DNA from: Lysobacter arvi | Lineage (GTDB): Bacteria; Pseudomonadota; Gammaproteobacteria; Xanthomonadales; Xanthomonadaceae | Assembly (NCBI GenBank): GCA_031216755.1 | Contig: JARUHG010000002.1 | Location: 1-64,000, forward strand | DNA: 64,000 bases | Direction: 5' to 3' | In this document: positions 21,918 through 28,965 of the stretch, piece by piece | Layout of the letters: each line of letters begins with the position of its first letter | Numbering within the stretch: the first letter of the stretch is position 1 | The notes under the pieces: model-generated | What the model saw: only the letters and a program-made list of their open reading frames with translations | Databases searched by the model: none | Told to the model about the DNA's origin: nothing | Position numbers and translations under genes: made by a program

Positions 21918-24110
21918 ATGACCCCCGCACAACCCGCACCGACCGCTCCGCTTACGGTGCCGCCGCTCCTCGACGACGCACAGGTCCCCGATTACGTGCG
22001 CGAACTGGAGCAGGCGGCCGAGTACCTGCCCGACGATCAACGCGCGCAGTTGCGCCGGGCGTGGGCGGTCGGGGCCGCGGCGCACGTCGGGCAGACGCGC
22101 AAATCGGGCGAGCCGTACATCACCCACCCCGTCGCGGTCGCCAAGGTGCTGGCCGACCAGGGCCTCGACGTGGAGACGCTGATCGCGGCAATCCTGCACG
22201 ACACGATCGAAGACACGCCGCTCACCTATGACGGCCTGGTCAGCGAGTTCGGCGAAACGGTGGCGGAACTGGTCGACGGCGTCACCAAGCTGGACAAGAT
22301 CCAGTTCCGCGATCGCCAGGAAGCGGCGGCGGAAAGCTTCCGCAAGATGCTGCTGGCGATGTCGCGCGACCTGCGCGTGATCCTGATCAAGCTCGCCGAC
22401 CGCCTGCACAACATGCGCACGCTCGGTGCGCAGAGCATGGAAGCGCGCCACCGCATCGCACGCGAAACGCTGGAGATCTACGCGCCCATTGCCCAGCGGC
22501 TGGGCATGAACCTGATCAAGGCCGAGCTGCAGGACCTGGGCTTCCGCGCGCTGCATCCGTGGCGCCATGCGGTCATCGAAAAACGGCTGCGCACGCAGCC
22601 GGTCGTACGGCGCGAATCGCTGGTGCAGATCGAAGCCCAGCTCGCGCAGCGGCTCGCGAAGGAAAAGCTCGCGCACAGGCTGGTCAGCCGCGTCAAATCG
22701 CCGTGGAGCATCTACACGAAGATGCGCGCCGAGCACAAAACCTTCGCGCAGGTGATGGACGTGTTCGGTTTCCGCATCGTGGTGCGCACCGTGCCGGACT
22801 GCTACCACGCGCTGGGCGTGGTGCATGCCGCGTACAAACCGCTGGATTCGCGCTTCCGCGATTTCATCGCCATTCCCAAGGCCAATGGCTACCAGTCGCT
22901 GCACACGGTGCTGTTCGGCCCGTACGGCTCGCCGATCGAAGTGCAGATCCGCACCGAGGAAATGGACCTGATCGCCGAACGCGGCATCGCGGCGCACTGG
23001 TCGTACAAGCACGGCGGCGACGGTCCGAACAGCGCGCAGAGCCGCGCGCACAGCTGGATCGCCAACCTCGTCGAATCGCAGCGCGCCACCGGCTCGTCGC
23101 TGGAATTCCTCGAGAACGTGAAGGTCGACCTCTTCCCCGACGAGGTGTACCTGTTCACGCCCAAGGGCGACATCATGGCGCTGCCGCGCAATTCGACCGC
23201 GCTGGATTTCGCCTACGCCGTGCACACCGACGTGGGCAATCGCGCCGTCGCCGCGCGCGTCGACGGGCGGCTCGTCCCGTTGCGCACCAAGCTGGCGAGC
23301 GGCCAGCGCGTGGAGATCATCACCGCGAAATCCTCGACGCCCAAGCCGCAGTGGCTGGAGTTCGTCGTCTCCGGCAAGGCGCGCACGTCGATCCGCCAGC
23401 AGCTCAAGCAACTCGAACACGAGGACGCCGTGCAGCTGGGCCATCGCATGCTCGATCGCGCGCTGGAAGCCCTCGGCATCTCGCTCGACCGCGTGCCCGC
23501 CGTGCGGCTGGACGCGTATCTGAACGAGTTCCGCTATCCACGCCTGGAAGCGCTGCTGGCCGACATCGCGCTGGGCAACCGCATGCCGCAGCAGGTCGCG
23601 ATGGCGCTCGCGCGCGAAGCGCCGGGCAAGCCGCTGCGTACTCCCGGCAGCGACATGTTGCCGATGTCGCAGGACAAGATCCTGATCACCGGCGCCGAGC
23701 GCGGCGTGATCAGCTTCGCCAATTGCTGCCTGCCGATTCCCGGCGACGAGATCATGGGCTACCACACGGCCGGCAAGGGCATCGTGGTGCATCGGCTGGA
23801 TTGCCCGAACGTCGCCGACTACCGCAAGTCCCCCGACCGCTGGGTGCCGATCGGCTGGGATCGCCAGGTTGCGGGCGATTTTTCCGCCGCGCTGCGCATC
23901 GAAGTGGACAACCGTCCGGGTTCGCTCGCGCAGGTGGCCGCGGCCATCGCCGAGGCCGAGTCGAACATCGATCGCGTCGAATACCTCGAACGCGACGCCA
24001 ACATCGCGGTCATGCGCTTCGCCATCGAAGTCAGCGACCGGCGGCACCTGGCCGACGTGATGCGTCGCGTGCGCAGGCTTGCCGTCGTGCTGGGCGTGCA
24101 GCGGATGTGA
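21918..24110 (+). CDS. spoT: Bifunctional (p)ppGpp synthetase/hydrolase
   Basis: Controls the alarmone (p)ppGpp. In order, the 730 residues carry an HD hydrolase domain (HDTIEDT near 94-100), a synthetase domain with YxKM-type and PKANGYQSLHT motifs, TGS (FTPKGDIMALP), a helical/zinc-finger region (CCLPIPGDEI) and a C-terminal ACT domain. The segment RFRDFIAIPK corresponds to the RxKD-type signature of bifunctional enzymes rather than the acidic ExDD of monofunctional RelA. Both active sites look intact. The gene precedes ridA; trmH, which separates spoT from recG in E. coli, is absent here. About 215 bases upstream show no clear promoter by eye. Confidence 0.95.
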   Translation: MTPAQPAPTAPLTVPPLLDDAQVPDYVRELEQAAEYLPDDQRAQLRRAWAVGAAAHVGQTRKSGEPYITHPVAVAKVLADQGLDVETLIAAILHDTIEDTPLTYDGLVSEFGETVAELVDGVTKLDKIQFRDRQEAAAESFRKMLLAMSRDLRVILIKLADRLHNMRTLGAQSMEARHRIARETLEIYAPIAQRLGMNLIKAELQDLGFRALHPWRHAVIEKRLRTQPVVRRESLVQIEAQLAQRLAKEKLAHRLVSRVKSPWSIYTKMRAEHKTFAQVMDVFGFRIVVRTVPDCYHALGVVHAAYKPLDSRFRDFIAIPKANGYQSLHTVLFGPYGSPIEVQIRTEEMDLIAERGIAAHWSYKHGGDGPNSAQSRAHSWIANLVESQRATGSSLEFLENVKVDLFPDEVYLFTPKGDIMALPRNSTALDFAYAVHTDVGNRAVAARVDGRLVPLRTKLASGQRVEIITAKSSTPKPQWLEFVVSGKARTSIRQQLKQLEHEDAVQLGHRMLDRALEALGISLDRVPAVRLDAYLNEFRYPRLEALLADIALGNRMPQQVAMALAREAPGKPLRTPGSDMLPMSQDKILITGAERGVISFANCCLPIPGDEIMGYHTAGKGIVVHRLDCPNVADYRKSPDRWVPIGWDRQVAGDFSAALRIEVDNRPGSLAQVAAAIAEAESNIDRVEYLERDANIAVMRFAIEVSDRRHLADVMRRVRRLAVVLGVQRM

Positions 24111-24224
24111 TCTTCCGGGATTGGAAATTCGGGATTCGGGATTCGCGGAAACAATGGCAGGTGCGCGTCTTGTCGCTTCTGGTCTAATCTCGAATCCCGA
24201 ATCTCGAGTCCCAAGACGACACCC
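24111..24224 (+). repeat. GGGATTCG-type palindrome between spoT and ridA
   Basis: The gap is framed by tandem GGGATTCGGGATTCG on the left and CTCGAATCCCGAATCTCGAG on the right, which can pair as a long imperfect stem with a loop of about 45 bases. It resembles the element upstream of pepP. Confidence 0.7.
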
Positions 24225-24608
24225 ATGTCCCGCCAGATCATCCAGACCGACAAGGCACCGGCCGCGATCGGCCCCTACTCGCAGGCCGTGCGTGCCGGCG
24301 ACACCGTGTACCTCTCCGGCCAGATCCCGCTGGATCCGGGCACCGGGCTGCTGGTCGAAGGCGACATCACCGCGCAGGCGCGGCGTTCGTTCGAGAACCT
24401 CAAGGCCGTGTGCGAAGCCGCCGGCGGGTCGCTCGGCGACATCGTCCGCCTGGGCCTCTACCTGACGGACCTGGACAACTTCGCCGCGGTCAACGCGGTG
24501 ATGAGCGAGTTCTTCAAGGCGCCGTATCCGGCGCGCTCCACCGTCGAAGTCGCCGGCCTGCCGCGCGGGGCGCGCTTCGAAGTCGACGCGGTGATGGTGC
24601 TGGACTGA
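24225..24608 (+). CDS. ridA: 2-iminobutanoate/2-iminopropanoate deaminase RidA
   Basis: Hydrolyses reactive enamine/imine intermediates released by PLP-dependent dehydratases, protecting other PLP enzymes. The 127 residues fit the trimeric RidA/YjgF family: [23 protein letters not shown] near the N-terminus, [13 protein letters not shown] centrally, and the C-terminal [22 protein letters not shown] with the conserved Arg that binds the carboxylate. It follows spoT after a palindromic spacer, the usual Xanthomonadaceae arrangement. Confidence 0.95.
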   Translation: MSRQIIQTDKAPAAIGPYSQAVRAGDTVYLSGQIPLDPGTGLLVEGDITAQARRSFENLKAVCEAAGGSLGDIVRLGLYLTDLDNFAAVNAVMSEFFKAPYPARSTVEVAGLPRGARFEVDAVMVLD

Positions 24609-24777
24609 TCGTCCGCTTCACGCGCGCACGGTTTCTTATCCGGGCGAAGCGCACAGCGCCACCACGCAACGGCGCTGTCGCTGTGATGGACGGCAGCGCG
24701 TTGCACCGTTGACGTCCGAGAGGTAGGGGTGCTCACGCGGATTGCGGGCGCGTTTGCTTGCGCAGGCTACGAAGGCG

Positions 24778-25155
24778 TCAGCGGCGAAACGTCCGCCACG
24801 CCCACACGCCGAGCACGGCAAGCGCGATCGCCCAGATCGCCACGACCACCGCGGCCATGCCGCGGCTCACCGGCCGTTCCGACATCGCCGCCGCTTTCGC
24901 CTGCGAATCGGCGATGACTTCGGGCGGAACCATCCGCAACACCAGCCACAGCCCCAGCGGCACGAGGATCACGTCGTCCAGGTAGCCCAGCACCGGGATG
25001 AAGTCGGGGATCAGGTCGATCGGGCTCAATGCATAGGCCGCGACGACGAGCGCGAGAGCCCGTGCAAACCGCGGCGTGCGTGCATCGCGCGCGGCGAACC
25101 AGACGATGAGCGTCTGCTGCTTCAGCGCCTGCGCCCAGCCGCGAAGCCGTGACAT
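24778..25155 (-). CDS. DUF1232 (YkvA-type) membrane protein
   Basis: A 125-residue protein with the DUF1232 core: a hydrophobic helix ending in YALSPIDLIPDFIPVLGYLDD, followed by two hydrophobic segments (about residues 62-80 and 100-117). The PIDLIPDFIP signature is diagnostic. It is probably an inner-membrane protein; no function is established. The ATG at 25155 is used because the frame extends upstream only into low-quality sequence overlapping the AraC gene region. It ends facing ridA and lies just after the AraC-type gene in the same direction. Confidence 0.85.
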   Translation of the reverse strand: MSRLRGWAQALKQQTLIVWFAARDARTPRFARALALVVAAYALSPIDLIPDFIPVLGYLDDVILVPLGLWLVLRMVPPEVIADSQAKAAAMSERPVSRGMAAVVVAIWAIALAVLGVWAWRTFRR

Positions 25156-25162
25156 GCGACGC

Positions 25163-26242
25163 CTAGGTGACGGGTGGCTCGTCGTGCGCCCGGTTCGCGG
25201 GTTCCTGCTTGCCGGTCCGCATCTGGCGCGGCGCGACGCCCGTCCACCGCTTGAACGCGCGCCGGAACTCGCGCGCGTCCTTGAAGCCCACGGCTGCGCC
25301 AACGTGCGCGATGCTCAGTCGCGCATCGGCGAGCAGCGCACGCGCCGACTCGCTGCGCACGCGATCGTGCAGTTCGCTGAAACTGGTCTGCGCCGCCTGC
25401 AGCTGGCGGCGCAGCGTGCGTTCGGTGAGATGCAGCTCGGCGGCGATCTGGACCTCGCGCGGATTGTCGGCGATGCGCTGGCGCAGCAGGCGCTCGACGA
25501 CGGCGACGATCTCGCTGCGCGGCTGCCCGGCAGGCATCTGCTCCTCGCACAGGGCGATGATCTGCTGCGCGCTCGCGCTGTTGTTGGCGGGCATCGCCGC
25601 CTGCAGCCAGCGCGGGTCGATCACCACGCGGTTGGCGGGCGCGTCGAACCGCACCTCGCACGCGAACACGTGCACGTAATCGGCCGCGTACGGGGGCGGC
25701 GGATAGGCCACCTCGACCACGCGCGGGCGGAACTCGGCGCCGAGCAGGCCACGGCACAGCATCAGGCAACTGGCGAACAACTCCTCGCACAGGAACCGCT
25801 CCAGCTCCGGATCCGGCGAACGCATGCGCGCGACCACGCCCATCGCGCCGTCTTCGTGGTCGTCCAGGTCCAGTTCCATCATCGCGCCGGTGATGGGCGC
25901 ATACCGCACGCCCAACCGCATCGCTTCGGCGAATCGCGGCGCGGTCAGCATCGCCAGACCGAGCAATCCGAAGTGGCCGATGCCCTGCCGTTGCCCCAAC
26001 ACCAGGCCGGGTCCCGGCACGGGCAGGCTGCGCACGGCACGCCGGATGATCTGGCAGGCCTGGCGATAGGACAGATAGACCGGCGCCTCGCCGTCGAACG
26101 CGGCCGGCCCCAGCCGCAGCCCGGAGAACCAGCCCTCGCATGCGACGCCGTGCTCGCGCGCCATCGCGACCAGCCCGGCGACGATGCCGCTCTTGATCGT
26201 GGCGTTGTTCAATCGGGGATCGTCGCGGTGCTGGCTCGGCAT
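25163..26242 (-). CDS. AraC family transcriptional regulator (Arabinose_bd-type)
   Basis: A 359-residue regulator. The N-terminal about 220 residues resemble the PF12625-type sensor domain found in OruR-, ArgR- and steroid/lipid-type AraC members; the C-terminal 100 residues carry two helix-turn-helix units (LHLTERTLRRQLQ and VGAAVGFKDAREFRRAFKRWTG). It is transcribed divergently from the beta-helix/cytochrome/receptor genes across a 210-base intergenic region, so it is the obvious candidate regulator of that module. The ligand is unknown. The stop lies seven bases before the DUF1232 start, so those two genes form one transcript. Confidence 0.92.
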   Translation of the reverse strand: MPSQHRDDPRLNNATIKSGIVAGLVAMAREHGVACEGWFSGLRLGPAAFDGEAPVYLSYRQACQIIRRAVRSLPVPGPGLVLGQRQGIGHFGLLGLAMLTAPRFAEAMRLGVRYAPITGAMMELDLDDHEDGAMGVVARMRSPDPELERFLCEELFASCLMLCRGLLGAEFRPRVVEVAYPPPPYAADYVHVFACEVRFDAPANRVVIDPRWLQAAMPANNSASAQQIIALCEEQMPAGQPRSEIVAVVERLLRQRIADNPREVQIAAELHLTERTLRRQLQAAQTSFSELHDRVRSESARALLADARLSIAHVGAAVGFKDAREFRRAFKRWTGVAPRQMRTGKQEPANRAHDEPPVT

Positions 26243-26344
26243 ACGCTGGCGTAGCTTGTCCGGATTTCCCCCCTGAGTATGCCGGCTTTGCCCTCCACCG
26301 GGATCGCCGGATGGTCACAGACTTCCGCCAAGGGGCCGGGGGAG

Positions 26345-26376
26345 GGCCACGCCGCAGGGTCGGCGTGGCCTGTTTT
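26345..26376 (+). terminator. Terminator-like hairpin in the leader of the beta-helix gene
   Basis: A perfect 10-bp stem (GGCCACGCCG / CGGCGTGGCC) with a six-base loop is followed by TGTTTT. It points in the same direction as the beta-helix gene and ends 76 bases upstream of its ATG. No plus-strand gene lies before it, so if real it acts as an attenuator or terminates a short leader RNA. Confidence 0.6.
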
Positions 26377-26452
26377 CCGGCGGGGCATTCGCGGCGGAGT
26401 TCGTCGCAGGACAGGTCGCGGCCGAGGCCGCGCACTCGGGAGCGGAAGTCGG

Positions 26453-27718
26453 ATGAAGCGCATCGTGCTCGGCGTGGCGGTCACCGTGGGACTGGCGGCG
26501 CTGACCGCCTGCCAGCAGCAATCGACCGCGCCCGCGGCCGGCTCGGCGCCGGCGACCGGCGATTTCCAGAAGGTGTTGATCGAGCGCCTGCTCGACGCCA
26601 AGCCGGGCGACGTCATCGACATCCCCGCCGGCCGCCACGCGTTCGACCGCAGCCTCACGTTGCGCGTGAACGGCGTGACCATTCGCGGCCAGGGCATGGA
26701 CAGGACCGTCCTGACCTTCAAGGACCAGAAGGCCGGCGCCGAAGGCCTGCTCGTCAACGCGGGCGATTTCACCTTGGAAAACCTCGCCATCGAGGACACG
26801 AAGGGCGACGGGCTGAAGATCAACGAAGGCGCGAACATCACCATCCGCGGCGTGCGCGTGGAATGGACCGGCGGGCCGAAGACGAGCAACGGCGCCTACG
26901 GCATCTACCCGGTGCAGACCACCAACGTGCTGATCGAGGATTCGGTGGCGATCGGCGCTTCGGACGCGGGCATCTACGTCGGCCAGTCGAAGAACGTGGT
27001 CGTGCGCCGCAACCGCGCCGAGCGCAACGTCGCCGGCATCGAGATCGAGAACACCATCGGCGCCGACGTCTACGAGAACATCGCCACGCAGAACACCGGC
27101 GGCATCCTCGTGTTCAACATGCCCAACCTGCCGCAGCCGGGCCACACCACGCGCGTCTACAGCAACCGAGTGTTCGAGAACAACACGGACAACTTCGCGG
27201 CCAAGGGCGCGGCGGTGGCAAGCGTGCCCGCGGGCTCGGGCATCGTCATCAACTCCAACGACAAGGTCGAGATCTTCGACAACGACATCGCCGACAACCG
27301 GACGGCGAACGTCATCGTGTCGAGCTATTTCTCCACCGGCTACATGACCGACAAGGGCGTGGCGAAGAGCTTCGATCCGTATCCGGAGGAAATCGCCATC
27401 CACGGCAACCGTTTCAAGGGCGGCGGCGACAAGCCCGACGGCTTCGACCTGAAGGCGCTGAAAGTGGCCATGTTCGGTCTGAACGGCCGCCTGCCCGACG
27501 TGCTGTGGGACGGCTACGTCAACGTGCAACGCGCGGGCGGTGCGCAGGTGTGCGTCGACAACGCGCCGGCGCAGACGCTCAATGCCGATGGCCCGAACAA
27601 GTACAAGAATCCGAGCGTCGTCACCGACCAGGTGCGCTGCACGCTGCCGCCCCTGCCGGTGGTGACGCTTCCCACGCAGCCCGCGGCGACGACCGCGAAG
27701 GCGGCACCGTCGGCATGA
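26453..27718 (+). CDS. Parallel beta-helix lipoprotein (TIGR03805-type)
   Basis: A 421-residue exported lipoprotein. The signal ends in the lipobox LTAC (Cys20). The chain then shows many short Ig-free beta-helix turns with N/G/V-rich rungs, for example VTIRGQGMDRTVLTF, ITIRGVRVEW, NVVVRRNRAERN and VEIFDNDIADN, fitting a right-handed parallel beta-helix of the type that pairs with diheme cytochromes (TIGR03805 with TIGR03806). The C-terminus is Pro/Ala/Thr-rich and low complexity. The last four bases overlap the cytochrome start (ATGA), so translation is coupled. Beta-helices often bind or cleave carbohydrates, but I see no catalytic signature; function is unknown. Confidence 0.88.
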   Translation: MKRIVLGVAVTVGLAALTACQQQSTAPAAGSAPATGDFQKVLIERLLDAKPGDVIDIPAGRHAFDRSLTLRVNGVTIRGQGMDRTVLTFKDQKAGAEGLLVNAGDFTLENLAIEDTKGDGLKINEGANITIRGVRVEWTGGPKTSNGAYGIYPVQTTNVLIEDSVAIGASDAGIYVGQSKNVVVRRNRAERNVAGIEIENTIGADVYENIATQNTGGILVFNMPNLPQPGHTTRVYSNRVFENNTDNFAAKGAAVASVPAGSGIVINSNDKVEIFDNDIADNRTANVIVSSYFSTGYMTDKGVAKSFDPYPEEIAIHGNRFKGGGDKPDGFDLKALKVAMFGLNGRLPDVLWDGYVNVQRAGGAQVCVDNAPAQTLNADGPNKYKNPSVVTDQVRCTLPPLPVVTLPTQPAATTAKAAPSA

Positions 27719-28863
27719 AGCGGTTCGTGATCTGCGCGGCCATGATGGCGGCCGCGATGTGGCTCGGCGGATGCGAACGCGGCCAGGCGCCGGTGCGGTT
27801 CCACCCGCAGGGCCAGCCGCAGACGCTGGGCGAATGGCATGTGCTCTCGTCCGACGGAAAACACCTGACCCTCAACCAGGGCGTGGAGCCGTACGCGCTG
27901 AACACCGCGCTGTTCAGCGACTACGCGCACAAGCTGCGCACGATCTGGATGCCGCCGGGAACGACGGCGAAGTACAGCGCGACCGAAGCCTTCGAGTTTC
28001 CCGTCGGCACCATCATCAGCAAGACGTTCTACTACCCGCGCGGGGAGGGCGGCGCGGTGCTGCGCGTGGCCGAGCAGGCGGGCGAATCGTTGGACGGACT
28101 CGATCTGTCGAAGGTGCGCCTGATCGAAACGCGACTGCTGGTCCGCCGTCAGGACGGCTGGATCGCGCTCCCGTACGTGTGGAACGAGGCGCAGACCGAC
28201 GCGACGCTCGCGCGTGCGGGCGACGTCGTGCCGCTGGACATGCACACGCCCGACGCCAGCGCGAAGCTGTCGTTCGCCTACATGGTGCCCGACGAGAACC
28301 AGTGCGCCGGCTGCCATTCGACCAACAACACCACGCGCGAACTGCATCCGATCGGCCCGAAGGCGCGGCATCTCAATCGCGACGATCCGTGGCACGCCGG
28401 GCAGAACCAGCTCACGCGCATGGTCGCGCTGGGCCGACTGGACGGATTGCCCGCAGCCGGCGTGCCGCAGAACGCGCGACTGGACGACGCCACGGCTTCG
28501 GTCGAACGCCGCGCGCGCGCGTACCTGGACGTGAACTGCGGGCATTGCCATAGCCAGGTCGGCCCTGCCGACACCTCCGGCCTCTGGCTCGATGCCGGCA
28601 CCGACGACACGCGTCGCCTGGGCCTGTGCAAGCCGCCGGTCGCGGCCGGGCAGGGCACGGGCGATCACCTGTTCGACATCGTGCCGGGCAAGCCGGATGA
28701 CTCGATCCTGCTCTACCGCATGAGCAGCCTCGATCCGGGCGCGATGATGCCGGAAGTCGGACGCGCCACGGTGCACGAGGAAGGCGTCGCCGTCGTACGC
28801 GACTGGATCGCCGCCTGGCTGGGCAGTTGCAGCGACGATGGCGCGCATGTCGCGATGAGGTAA
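27715..28863 (+). CDS. SO2930-family diheme cytochrome c lipoprotein
   Basis: A 382-residue exported protein. The lipobox LGGC (Cys20) indicates a lipoprotein. Two CxxCH heme sites are visible: CAGCH in the ENQCAGCHSTNNTTRELH block (near residue 200) and CGHCH in LDVNCGHCHSQVGPADTSG (near 280). The FSDYAHKLRTIWMPPGT region and the TFYYPRGE segment match the TIGR03806/HNE_0200 family. These proteins are thought to be periplasmic electron carriers or oxidases but their reaction is not established. It is coupled to the beta-helix gene and followed 102 bases later by a TonB-dependent receptor. Confidence 0.9.
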   Translation: MKRFVICAAMMAAAMWLGGCERGQAPVRFHPQGQPQTLGEWHVLSSDGKHLTLNQGVEPYALNTALFSDYAHKLRTIWMPPGTTAKYSATEAFEFPVGTIISKTFYYPRGEGGAVLRVAEQAGESLDGLDLSKVRLIETRLLVRRQDGWIALPYVWNEAQTDATLARAGDVVPLDMHTPDASAKLSFAYMVPDENQCAGCHSTNNTTRELHPIGPKARHLNRDDPWHAGQNQLTRMVALGRLDGLPAAGVPQNARLDDATASVERRARAYLDVNCGHCHSQVGPADTSGLWLDAGTDDTRRLGLCKPPVAAGQGTGDHLFDIVPGKPDDSILLYRMSSLDPGAMMPEVGRATVHEEGVAVVRDWIAAWLGSCSDDGAHVAMR

Positions 28864-28965
28864 GGTGCGGTCGTCGTGCGGAACAGGGGGCGCGACGCGG
28901 CGCTGCAGCATTTTTTTCGAGTGTGCCGCCACAAAAACTGAAGAGCCATTGGGAGGGGAGTTCCG

